Below are positions 16,002 to 23,498 of a DNA stretch of 64,000 nucleotides, in pieces. The number at the start of each line of letters is the position of its first letter. The stretch's first letter is position 1. The position numbers and the translations under genes are program-made. The notes under the pieces were generated by a model. It searched no databases, was not told the DNA's origin, and saw only the letters and a list, made by a program, of their open reading frames with translations. Source of the stretch: Aquincola agrisoli (GTDB lineage: Bacteria > Pseudomonadota > Gammaproteobacteria > Burkholderiales > Burkholderiaceae_C); the NCBI RefSeq assembly GCF_036621135.1, contig NZ_JAZIBG010000028.1, positions 310,001 to 374,000 of the forward strand. Direction: 5' to 3'.

Positions 16002-16817
16002 TCAATGCATCACGAAGCCGCCGTTGACGGGCAGCAGCTGGCCGGTCACGAAACGCGACAGGCCGGACAGCGCGAACAGCACCGGGCCGCACACGTCGGC
16101 CGCCTGCTGTTCGCGGGGAATCGCGCGCCCTTCGAGGTACTTCTCGTGGCGCGCCTTGGGCACGTATTCGGTGGCCTCCACCAGCGTGAGGCCGGGCGCC
16201 ACGGCGTTGACGGTGATGCCGTCGGCGCCCCATTCGCGCGCCAGCGAGTGGGTCATCGAGATCACCGCGCCCTTGCTCGCCGCATAGGCCAGCAGGTTGG
16301 GGGCGCCCCACAGGGCGGTGTCGGAGGCCAGGTTGACGATGGCGCCCTGCCCGCTCGCCTTCAGCGCCGCGTGGCAGGCGCGGCTCATCAGCCAGGTGCC
16401 GCGCACGTTGACGTCCATCACGCGGTCCCAGGTGTCGACCTCCAGCGCATGCGCGTCGCGCCCGCCGGAATTGGTGATGGCCGCGTTGTTGACCAGCCCG
16501 TCGAGCCCACCCAGCGCCTGCACGGCCGCTTCGGCGCAGGCGGTGACGGAGGCCGGATCGCCCAGGTCGGCGACGACGGCGTGTGCATCGGCACCGGCCG
16601 TGCGCAGCGCCTGCACCTCGGTCTGCAGCAGGTCGCCGAGGATGTCGGCCAGCACCACGCGCCCGCCGGCCCGGGCGATGCACTGCGCAAAGGCCAGGCC
16701 CAGGCCGCGCGCGGCGCCGGTGACCAGCACGCGGCGGCCGGCCAGCAGGTCGCGCGGCAGCGCGTCGAGCAGCGTCTGCAGCGCCGCGGTGTCGGGGGTT
16801 CCGGTGATCTGGGTCAT
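16002..16817 (-). CDS. SDR family oxidoreductase
   Basis: A 271-residue NAD(P)-dependent dehydrogenase with the full catalytic set: GAARGLG (34-40), NNAA (110-113), Ser165, Tyr178 and Lys182 (LAYAASKGAV). A 25-residue N-terminal extension precedes the Rossmann fold. It most resembles 3-oxoacyl-ACP-reductase-like or dihydrodiol dehydrogenase SDRs. In an oxygenase cluster it could re-aromatise a cis-diol or oxidise an alcohol. It contrasts with the second SDR of this block at 12817-13647, whose catalytic pair is replaced. The ABC permease gene ends 13 nt upstream. Confidence 0.9.
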   Translation of the reverse strand: MTQITGTPDTAALQTLLDALPRDLLAGRRVLVTGAARGLGLAFAQCIARAGGRVVLADILGDLLQTEVQALRTAGADAHAVVADLGDPASVTACAEAAVQALGGLDGLVNNAAITNSGGRDAHALEVDTWDRVMDVNVRGTWLMSRACHAALKASGQGAIVNLASDTALWGAPNLLAYAASKGAVISMTHSLAREWGADGITVNAVAPGLTLVEATEYVPKARHEKYLEGRAIPREQQAADVCGPVLFALSGLSRFVTGQLLPVNGGFVMH

Positions 16818-16830
16818 GACAGGGCTTGGT

Positions 16831-17607
16831 TCAGACGGTCGTGACGCTGGCGCGCGGGAGGTAGTGCAGCAGCCGGCGCTCGGCCCAGACCACCGCCGCG
16901 TAGGCCAGGATGCCGATCAGCGTGAGCGCGACGATCGCGACGAACACGCCGGCGGTGTTGCCCTGCCCTTCAGAGTCGACCAGCAGGTAGCCCAGGCCGA
17001 GGTTGCCGCCGACCAGCTCGCCCACCGTCACGCCGATCACCGCCAGCGTGGCCGCGATGCGCAGGCCGCTGAAGAGCGCGGGCATGGCCGAGGGGAACTC
17101 GACCAGGCGGAAGATCTGCACCCGGCCCGCGTTGAGCGTGCGCACCAGGTTGACCATGTCGGGGTCGACCGTGCGCACGGCCGACAGCACGTTGATCATC
17201 ACGGGGAAGAAGACGATCAGCACCGCGACCAGGATCTTCGGGTAGACCGTGTAGCCCAGCCACATCACGAACAGCGGCGCGAACGCCACCTTCGGGGCGA
17301 TCTGCAGCGCCAGGATGTACGGCGACAGGATGGCCTCGGTGCGCGGCGACAGGCCCAGCGCCACGCCGAACATCACGCCCAGCAGCGAGCCGAGCGCGAA
17401 GCCGACGATGACCTCCAGCGCGGTGATGCCGAAGTGCTTCAGCAGCTGGCTGTCGGTCCACATGCGGCCGGCCTCTTCGACGACGCGGGTGAACTTGGGC
17501 AGCACGAACTCGGGCATGCCCAGCGCGCCGGGGGCCCACTGCCACAGCGCCAGGAAGACGAGCAGCACGGCAGCGCTGCCCAGGGTGGTCGAGAGGTTCG
17601 GTCGCAT
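16831..17607 (-). CDS. ABC transporter permease, NitT/TauT (SsuC) type
   Basis: A 258-residue inner-membrane permease with about six hydrophobic segments. The C-terminal half holds the EAA-type loop contacting the ATPase (VEFPSAMPALFSGLRIAATL). The family serves nitrate, sulfonate, bicarbonate, pyrimidine-precursor and some aromatic-acid importers. It is downstream of the receptor gene (28 nt) and ATPase gene in the order ATPase, receptor, permease, and directly upstream of the catabolic SDR. It should therefore import the substrate of the block. Confidence 0.92.
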   Translation of the reverse strand: MRPNLSTTLGSAAVLLVFLALWQWAPGALGMPEFVLPKFTRVVEEAGRMWTDSQLLKHFGITALEVIVGFALGSLLGVMFGVALGLSPRTEAILSPYILALQIAPKVAFAPLFVMWLGYTVYPKILVAVLIVFFPVMINVLSAVRTVDPDMVNLVRTLNAGRVQIFRLVEFPSAMPALFSGLRIAATLAVIGVTVGELVGGNLGLGYLLVDSEGQGNTAGVFVAIVALTLIGILAYAAVVWAERRLLHYLPRASVTTV

Positions 17608-17635
17608 GGTGGTGATCGGTGCGGCGCCCGTGGGC

Positions 17636-18634
17636 TCAGCGGCTCACGCCGGTGAACTGGTTGGTGTAGAGATCGGCCAGCGGCTGCGCCTTGCTGACGA
17701 TGCCTTCGGCCACGTAAAACTTCTGCACCGTGTCCAGGCGCTTCTCGTCCATCTGGCCCAGCACCTTCTGGTTGGCGTAGACGTACTGGTTGTAGAGGGC
17801 GAAGGTGCGCTCGATCTGCGCTTCCTTGCCGGCGAAGGCGGGCACGGCCTTCACGTAGGCGGCGGCCGCGGCCTTCGGATCCTTCATGATGTCCTGCATG
17901 CCGCGCAGCGTGGCACGCACCAGGCGCTTGACCAGATCGGGGTTCTTCTGGATGACCTCGTCGGACGCCAGGATGGCCTGCGCCATGCTCTGGAAATGGT
18001 CCTCGCGCGGCAGCAGCTTGATCTTCACGCCGGCCTCTTCCGCGTTCACTACCCAGTCGGGCACGCCGGCCATCGCCTCGGCCTTCTTGCCGGCGAAGAG
18101 CTGCCACACGCCGGTGGGGCCGGCCGCCTGGGCCGACACGTCGGCCTTCTGCAGGCCCGCCTTCTTCAGCGAGCCGAGCAGCGCGTAGTAGGTGGTGTCG
18201 GTGTAGGCCATGACGGTCATCGTCTTGCCCTTGAGGTCCTTGACGGCGTTGATGCCGCTGCCCTCGTAGGTGCTGATCATCGTCAGCGAGCCGGCGCCGA
18301 GCACGGCCACCGCCTTCACCGGCACGCCGTTGGCGCGCACGATGATGGGCGTGTCGCCGATGGCGCCGCCGATCACCGCGTTGCCGGCGCCGATCTGCTT
18401 GGCGACGTCGACGCCGCCGCGCGCGGCGACGAAGGCGACCTTGATGTTCTCGTCGGCGTAGTAGCCGTTCTGCTGGGCCAGCATCCAGGGCGCGAAGGCC
18501 GGCGAGTTCGGCGGCGCGGGCAGCAGGTAGGTCACCTCCTCCGGCGCAGCGTGCGCGGCCAGGGGCAGGAGGGGCGCGGCCGCCACGGTGGCGAGGAGGC
18601 CGGCGGCGACGAGGCGGGTGAAGCTGGGGATCAT
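17636..18634 (-). CDS. ABC transporter substrate-binding protein, NitT/TauT (SsuA/THI5-like)
   Basis: A 332-residue periplasmic receptor with an N-terminal signal peptide (residues about 1-29, cleavage near AAHA-APEEV). The mature domain begins with VTYLLPAPPNSPAFAPWMLA and continues with GGAIGDTPIIVRANG and KDLKGKTMTVMAYTD, the pattern of the SsuA / THI5-like type II periplasmic fold. Ligands in this family are sulfonates, pyrimidines and aromatic carboxylates, and none can be chosen here. The gene sits between its ATPase (32 nt upstream) and permease. Confidence 0.9.
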   Translation of the reverse strand: MIPSFTRLVAAGLLATVAAAPLLPLAAHAAPEEVTYLLPAPPNSPAFAPWMLAQQNGYYADENIKVAFVAARGGVDVAKQIGAGNAVIGGAIGDTPIIVRANGVPVKAVAVLGAGSLTMISTYEGSGINAVKDLKGKTMTVMAYTDTTYYALLGSLKKAGLQKADVSAQAAGPTGVWQLFAGKKAEAMAGVPDWVVNAEEAGVKIKLLPREDHFQSMAQAILASDEVIQKNPDLVKRLVRATLRGMQDIMKDPKAAAAAYVKAVPAFAGKEAQIERTFALYNQYVYANQKVLGQMDEKRLDTVQKFYVAEGIVSKAQPLADLYTNQFTGVSR

Positions 18635-18666
18635 GTCGTTCCTTGCGTGATGCGTGGGGGGGCGCT

Positions 18667-19449
18667 TCAGTGCAGCGCTTCCTGTTTGCCGACCTTCAGC
18701 AGCTCCATGAGCCGGCCCTGCAGCGGGCCGATGGCGGGCAGCTTGCGGCGCTCCAGCGGGTTCTCGCGCAGCGGCAGGTCGACGACGATCTCCTCGATGA
18801 TGGTGCCCGGGCGCTCGCTCATCACCAGCACGCGATCGGACAGCGCGATGGCCTCGATCAGGTCGTGGGTGATGAAGAGCGCCGTCTTCTTCTGTTCGTA
18901 CAGGGTCTTGGCCAGGTCCTGCTGCAGGACCATCTTGGTCTGCGCATCCAGGGCCGAAAAGGGCTCGTCGAGCAGCAGCACCTGCGGGTCGACGGCCAGC
19001 GTGCGGGCCAGCGCGGCGCGCTGGCGCATGCCGCCCGACAACTGGTACGGGTAGTGGTCGCCGAAGCCGGCGAGGTGGCACTTGGCCAGCAGTTCGTCGG
19101 CCACCTGGCGGCGGCGCGAACCGGCGACGCCGTCGATCTCCATGCCGAGCTCGACGTTCTGGCGGATGGTGCGCCAGGGCATCAACAGGTCCTTCTGCAG
19201 CATGAAGGCGACCTGCCGCACCGGGCCCGTCACCTTCTTGCCGCCGACCCTGACCTCGCCTTCGCTGGGCAGGTACAGGCCCGAACCCATGTTAAGAAGC
19301 GTGCTCTTGCCGCAGCCCGACGGACCGATGATCGAGACCACCTCGCCGCTCTTGATCTGCAGGCTGAGGTCGGTGACGGCCGCGGGCGGGTTGGGGTTGC
19401 GCTTCGTGGGAAAGCGCTTGACCACGCCGCAGAACTCGATCTCATTCAT
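18667..19449 (-). CDS. ABC transporter ATP-binding protein, NitT/TauT (SsuB) type
   Basis: A 260-residue ATPase. Walker A is GPSGCGKST, the signature LSGGMRQRAALARTLA, Walker B VLLLDEPFSALD, and the switch His lies in FITHDLIEA. I chose the ATG at 19449 (MNEIEFCGVV); a GTG seven codons upstream is also in frame but lies inside the AT-rich putative operator. It is the first gene of the importer-plus-catabolic block, so transcription of the whole run down to 3470 may start from the promoter region 19450-19590. Confidence 0.92.
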   Translation of the reverse strand: MNEIEFCGVVKRFPTKRNPNPPAAVTDLSLQIKSGEVVSIIGPSGCGKSTLLNMGSGLYLPSEGEVRVGGKKVTGPVRQVAFMLQKDLLMPWRTIRQNVELGMEIDGVAGSRRRQVADELLAKCHLAGFGDHYPYQLSGGMRQRAALARTLAVDPQVLLLDEPFSALDAQTKMVLQQDLAKTLYEQKKTALFITHDLIEAIALSDRVLVMSERPGTIIEEIVVDLPLRENPLERRKLPAIGPLQGRLMELLKVGKQEALH

Positions 19450-19465
19450 CGTCGACTTTCTTTGA

Positions 19466-19492
19466 TTCACTAATAAAACAGTGATTCATTAC
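19466..19492. promoter_or_regulatory. AT-rich operator-like motif upstream of the importer operon
   Basis: The 141-base gap 19450-19590 contains a conspicuous AT-rich segment. TTCACTAATAAA (19466-19477) is followed by GTGATTCATTAC (19481-19492), an imperfect inverted pair. The nonamer TTCACTAAT is also found, as its reverse complement ATTAGTGAA, at 20681-20689 upstream of the porin. A further symmetric AGGGT-GA-ACCCT lies at 19537-19548. The likely reading is a regulator site covering the promoter of the ABC/catabolic operon. Confidence 0.45.
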
Positions 19493-19590
19493 AGAAACCA
19501 GACACTACCTTAGTTGACCCTGGAAAGCCGGCCATCAGGGTGAACCCTAGTGCCGACCTTCCCTTTCCTTCGGATTGCGTTCCGTTCCGC

Positions 19591-20625
19591 TCAGAACGTG
19601 TGGCGCAGGCCGACGGCCGTGGTCGCCGCGCGGTCCTGGCCCTTCAGCTTGTCGAACATCACCACCGCGTAGACGTCGGTGCGCTTGGACAGCCTGTGGT
19701 CGTAGGCCACGGTGGTGAACGAGCGCTTGGTGTCCAGGCGGCCGGTGGTCTTGGCTTCGCCGTACGAGGCCAGGATGCTGCCGGCGGTGGTCACCGGCAC
19801 CGAGGCGCCGAACTGCAGCGTGCGGTCGCGCGTGTCGTTGCCCGCGGCGATGGCGCCGGAGGCCACGCGGGTGTCGCCCTCCTTGATGCGGCCGACCTGG
19901 CCGAAGAGCTTGGCGGCGCCGAAGTCGTACGAGGCGCCGAGCTGCCATGCGGTTTCGTCGCCGTCGGCGAAGGCCGCTTCCACCTTCTGCGCCGCGAAGC
20001 CGATGGCCAGCGGGCCGCTGGCGTACTGCAGGCTGCCGCCCACGTTGGGGCCGCCGGCGCCCTCGCCGGCCGCCACCAGCAGGCTGCCCGAGAAGCCGCC
20101 GAACTTGGGCGAGCTGTAGCCGATGGCGTTGTTCCAGCCGCTGTCGCCCGACAGCTTGCCGATGCCGCCCTGGTAGATGGTGCGGATCGACGGCGAGAAG
20201 CCGAACGAGTCGGAGAACGGGTTGAACGACAGCGTGTTGATGAACAGCGGCGTGCCGATGCGGCCCAGGCGCACCATGCCGAAATCGCCCCGCAGGCCGA
20301 CGTTGGCGTTGCGCGACCAGAACGAGTCGCCCGCGAAGCGGCCGGCCTCGCCGGTGTCGGCACGGAAGAAATGCTCCAGCGTCACCAGCGCCTGCAGGCC
20401 GCCGCCGAGGTCTTCCGTCGCGCGGAAGCCGAGGTAGCTGGTCGCCATGCGGCCCGACGCCACCTGCTGGACGCGCCGCCCGCCGCTTTCCTTGTACGAC
20501 ATCGCGCTGACGTCGACCAGGCCGTACACCTGGGCCGTGGACTGCGCCTGCGCGGCGGTGCCGGCGCTGAGGGCGGCGGCAGCGGCGGCCAGCGTGCGCA
20601 GAAGGGATCGGGTACGGGACTTCAT
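19591..20625 (-). CDS. Gram-negative porin (beta-barrel outer-membrane protein)
   Basis: A 344-residue trimeric-porin family protein. The signal peptide is about residues 1-28 (cleavage near AQAQ-STAQV). The barrel begins AQVYGLVDVSAMSYKESGG and ends with the outer-membrane sorting pattern VGLRHTF with a C-terminal Phe. Other typical pieces are YLGFRATEDLGGGLQALV and FWSRNANVGLRGDFGMVRLG. It lies upstream of the ABC importer and its promoter shares an AT-rich motif with the importer's. It is probably the outer-membrane entry route for the same substrate. Confidence 0.93.
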   Translation of the reverse strand: MKSRTRSLLRTLAAAAAALSAGTAAQAQSTAQVYGLVDVSAMSYKESGGRRVQQVASGRMATSYLGFRATEDLGGGLQALVTLEHFFRADTGEAGRFAGDSFWSRNANVGLRGDFGMVRLGRIGTPLFINTLSFNPFSDSFGFSPSIRTIYQGGIGKLSGDSGWNNAIGYSSPKFGGFSGSLLVAAGEGAGGPNVGGSLQYASGPLAIGFAAQKVEAAFADGDETAWQLGASYDFGAAKLFGQVGRIKEGDTRVASGAIAAGNDTRDRTLQFGASVPVTTAGSILASYGEAKTTGRLDTKRSFTTVAYDHRLSKRTDVYAVVMFDKLKGQDRAATTAVGLRHTF

Positions 20626-20659
20626 GGGCTTGGACTCCAGGGGGATGGCTCGGATGGAT

Positions 20660-20706
20660 CACACGATCGGTGTTTGTTTCATTAGTGAACACACGATCAA
20701 TTGGTG
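20660..20706. promoter_or_regulatory. Operator-like region upstream of the porin
   Basis: Within 20626-20887 (262 bases, no gene seen) the 80 bases next to the porin start are AT-rich. CACACGATC occurs twice as a direct repeat, 30 bases apart (20660-20668 and 20690-20698). The symmetric TTCATTAGTGAA lies at 20678-20689, and TTGGTGAAAC at 20701. ATTAGTGAA matches the site upstream of the ABC importer at 19466. The pattern fits binding of a dimeric regulator such as the IclR or GntR protein encoded nearby; which one is not known. Confidence 0.45.
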
Positions 20707-20813
20707 AAACGACAGTTTGCACGGACCGTGCCAGCCGCCGAATCGGGGTTTTTCCGGCCGTGGCCGGCGCCGAACGCCCACCCCAGGGGTGTGTTGCGCC
20801 AAACGAGGGCACG

Positions 20814-20836
20814 CGGCGCACGGCAGGCGTGCGCCG
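20814..20836. terminator. Hairpin downstream of the GntR gene
   Basis: A perfect 9-bp stem with a 5-base loop: CGGCGCACG, loop GCAGG, CGTGCGCCG. It lies 51 bases past the GntR stop and well upstream of the porin start, so it is placed to end the polyamine-type importer operon. No strong T tract follows on the minus strand, so termination efficiency is uncertain. Confidence 0.45.
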
Positions 20837-20887
20837 GCCTGCGCCTCAAGCGGCGCGCAAGCTGCGGTCAGCAGTCGGGGCGGGGGA

Positions 20888-21640
20888 TCAGTCGCCGCGG
20901 TAGGCGGCGAACAGGTCGCGCAACGGCTCGGCCCGGGGTGCGGCAGCGCCGACGACCGAGCGCTCCAGCTCGCGCAGGTGCCGGCGCATCTCGGCCGCCG
21001 CCGCGGCCGGGGTGCCGTGGCGCAGCACCTCGACCAGCTCCTGGTGGCGGTGCGCGACGCAGGCGGGCTGGCCCGGCCGCTGGTGCAGCGCCAGCAGCAG
21101 CGACGTGGTGGGCAGCAGCTCGTCGAGCATGCGCACGAAGAGCGGGTTGCCCGCCAGGCGCGCCAGCTCGCGGTGGAATGCGCCGGAATGGCGGATGGTG
21201 GCCGAGCGGTCGCCCTGCGCGGCCGCCAGCGCCTCGGCCTCGACCACCGCCGTCAGGCCCGCGAGCGACTGCGCGTCGAGCTGGCCGGCCAGCCGGCGGG
21301 CGATCTCGCATTCGACGACGCGGCGCGCGTCGAACACATGCGCCGCTTCCGACAGGCCCGGCTGCGGCACGGCGGCGCCGCGATGGTGCTGCAGCTCGAC
21401 CACCCGGTCCTGCGCCAGCCGGTGCAGGGCCTGCCGCACCACCGTGCGCGAGACCGAGAACGATTCGGCCAGCTCCTCCTCGCGCAGCCGCGCGCCCGGG
21501 GGCAGGCGGTGCTCCAGGATCGCGGCGTACACCGCGTTGTAGATGCGCTGCGTGGACGACGGCGCCGCGGCGGCCGTGTCCGCCCTCGCCGCCGTCTCGG
21601 CCGGCGGTGCGCGCCTCAGGCCTTGCGCCTGCCTTGCCAC
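20888..21640 (-). CDS. GntR family regulator with FCD effector domain
   Basis: A regulator of about 250 residues. The N-terminal winged HTH runs from about residue 30 to 95 (AVYAAILEHRLPPGARLREE, then VSRTVVRQALHRLAQDRVVE). A helical FCD domain follows (VFDARRVVECEIARRLAG, SGAFHRELARLAGN, HRHQELVEVLRHG), which usually binds an organic acid and a metal through His residues. No ATG is available; the GTG at 21640 overlaps the permease gene by 25 nt and is my best start, but one further downstream is possible. It is the last gene of the importer operon and probably its autoregulator. Confidence 0.85.
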   Translation of the reverse strand: MARQAQGLRRAPPAETAARADTAAAAPSSTQRIYNAVYAAILEHRLPPGARLREEELAESFSVSRTVVRQALHRLAQDRVVELQHHRGAAVPQPGLSEAAHVFDARRVVECEIARRLAGQLDAQSLAGLTAVVEAEALAAAQGDRSATIRHSGAFHRELARLAGNPLFVRMLDELLPTTSLLLALHQRPGQPACVAHRHQELVEVLRHGTPAAAAAEMRRHLRELERSVVGAAAPRAEPLRDLFAAYRGD

Positions 21641-22494
21641 AGGAAGACGACGGTCAACGTGAAGGCCATCACCGCGAACGACACCACCGTCGTCACCGTG
21701 CCCAGCGCGTAGATCACCGGGGTGGTGACCGTCGTCGTCAGGCCCTGCAGTTCGAGCGGCAAGGTGTTGAGGTCCCCCATGGCCTGCGACGAGCGCGCGA
21801 TCTCGTCCCAACTCAGCGTGAAGCCGAACATGCCCACGCCGACGAGGCTGGGGCCGATCAGCGGCAGCACCACGTGCACCAGGCGCTGCCACGGCGTGGC
21901 GCCCAGGTCGCGCGCGGCTTCTTCGTAGGCCGGGTTGAAGCGGTTGAAGATCGCGAACATGATCAAGAGCCCGAACGGCAGCGTCCAGGTGAGCTGCGCG
22001 CCCAGGCCCGAGGTGAACATGCCCAGCGCGGTGGCGTAGGTCTCGAAGAGACTCGGGAACCAGGCCTCCAGCACCGCCTTGATGCCGCCGTCGAGCAGGC
22101 GGAACAAGAGGCCGATGCCCAGCGACACGATGATCGACGGCATGATCAGGCTGGCCACCACCGCATAGAAGAGCGGCGTGCCGCCGGGCAGCTTCTTGCG
22201 GTACGCGAGGCCGGCCAGCAGCGCCAGCACCACCGTCAGCGCCATCACCACCGCGCCCAGCAGCAGCGAGCGGCGGAAGGCCGCGCCGATGTCGATGACG
22301 CCAATGCCCTCCCACAGCGTGCGGAACCAGTGCAGCGACCAGCCCCGCATCGGGAACGTGAGTCCGCCCTCGGGCCCCTGGAAGCTCAGCACGAAGATCG
22401 CGAGCATCGGGCCATAGAGGAACAGCACGAAGAGCGCGAACACGATGGCCAGCGGCCAGAAGCCGGGGGCGCGTTTTTCACGGGTGCCGGCCAT
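21616..22494 (-). CDS. ABC transporter permease, spermidine/putrescine (PotC) type
   Basis: A 292-residue inner-membrane permease with six predicted helices. The EAA loop reads EEAARDLGATPWQRLVHVVLP, typical of PotC / PotI. This class imports polyamines, opines or other small amines and amino-acid-like compounds. It begins 1 nt after the end of the PotB-type gene, and the pair would form the heterodimeric channel. Its 3' end overlaps the proposed GntR start by 25 nt. Confidence 0.92.
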   Translation of the reverse strand: MAGTREKRAPGFWPLAIVFALFVLFLYGPMLAIFVLSFQGPEGGLTFPMRGWSLHWFRTLWEGIGVIDIGAAFRRSLLLGAVVMALTVVLALLAGLAYRKKLPGGTPLFYAVVASLIMPSIIVSLGIGLLFRLLDGGIKAVLEAWFPSLFETYATALGMFTSGLGAQLTWTLPFGLLIMFAIFNRFNPAYEEAARDLGATPWQRLVHVVLPLIGPSLVGVGMFGFTLSWDEIARSSQAMGDLNTLPLELQGLTTTVTTPVIYALGTVTTVVSFAVMAFTLTVVFLWQGRRKA

Positions 22495-22495
22495 G

Positions 22496-23383
22496 TCAAA
22501 GTTCTTTCCGCAGGTTCACGAGGCGCATCAAGGCCGCGATCATCATCAGCACCACCGCCAGCAGGATCACCGCGTTGGCCGCCGCGGCAGGGAACTGCAG
22601 GTAGCTCGCCTGCACCTGGATCACCTTGCCGACCGAGGCGATCTGCTGCCCGCCCATCACACCGACGGTGACGAAGTCGCCCATCACCAGCGCGATCACG
22701 AAGATCGAGCCGATGATGATGCCGGTGCGGCACAGCGGCAGGATCACGTGCACCACCGTCTGCCACGGCGTGGCACCGTTGTCGCGCGCGGCCTCGACCA
22801 GCGAGCGGTCGATGCGCATCATCGAGTTGAAGATCGGCACGATCATGAACATCGTGTAGAGGTGCACGAAGGCAAGGATCACCGAGAAGTCGGAGAACAG
22901 CAGCCAGTCGAGCGGCTCGTCGACGAGCCCCATGCCGAGCAGCGTCTGGTTCACCAGGCCGTTGCGGCCCAGCAGCGGCACCCAGGAGATCATGCGGATG
23001 ACGTTGCTCGTCCAGAACGGCACCGTGCAGACGATGAAGAGCACCGTCTGCGCCAGCGTGCTCTTCACATGGAAGGCCATGAAGTACGCCAGCGCGAAGC
23101 CCAGCAGCGCGGTGACCAGCCAGACGATGAAGCTGAACTTCAGCGTCGACAGGTAGGTCTTGAAGGTGACACAGAGGTCCCCGTCATTGCCCCCGATGCC
23201 GCAGCCGTTGAAGATGTCGCGGTAGCTCTGGAACGTGAACGCGGGGATCAGCTCGTAGTCGGTCGCCTGCCAGAAGCTCACCATCAGGATGAGCAGCAGC
23301 GGCACCACGAAGAAGACCAGGAACACCGCGGCCAGCGGCCCGGCCTGCAGCCACGCGACGAGCGGCGATTGCCGTGATTTCAT
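22496..23383 (-). CDS. ABC transporter permease, spermidine/putrescine (PotB) type
   Basis: A 295-residue permease. Its first helix is PLAAVFLVFFVVPLLLILMV, and the EAA loop is VEAARDNGATPWQTVVHVIL. An extra periplasmic segment near residues 60-75 holds two cysteines (NGCGIGGNDGDLCV), possibly a disulfide. The ATG at 23383 is preceded by GAGG at a good distance, so I prefer it to an in-frame start ten codons upstream. It forms a unit with the PotC-type gene and follows the receptor gene across a repeat element. Confidence 0.92.
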   Translation of the reverse strand: MKSRQSPLVAWLQAGPLAAVFLVFFVVPLLLILMVSFWQATDYELIPAFTFQSYRDIFNGCGIGGNDGDLCVTFKTYLSTLKFSFIVWLVTALLGFALAYFMAFHVKSTLAQTVLFIVCTVPFWTSNVIRMISWVPLLGRNGLVNQTLLGMGLVDEPLDWLLFSDFSVILAFVHLYTMFMIVPIFNSMMRIDRSLVEAARDNGATPWQTVVHVILPLCRTGIIIGSIFVIALVMGDFVTVGVMGGQQIASVGKVIQVQASYLQFPAAAANAVILLAVVLMMIAALMRLVNLRKEL

Positions 23384-23435
23384 GAAGCCTCGACCAAGCA
23401 AGGAAAGGCGCATTGCTCAAGCTGCCACCGCGGAA

Positions 23436-23498
23436 CCGGCTTTGCCGGGCCGCTGGTGGCGCCCCCTGGGGGGTGCGCCGAAGGCGCTCCGGGGGGGT
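23436..23498. repeat. Three-hairpin intergenic element, copy A
   Basis: This element starts at the base next to the stop codon of the receptor gene (minus strand). Read on the plus strand it holds CCGGC-ttt-GCCGG (23436-23448), a C-run/G-run pair (23462-23473) and GCGCC-gaa-GGCGC (23475-23487), then a run of G. The same order recurs at 59438 and 60750. It probably forms the 3' end structure of the receptor mRNA, separating a highly expressed receptor from the permeases. Confidence 0.7.
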
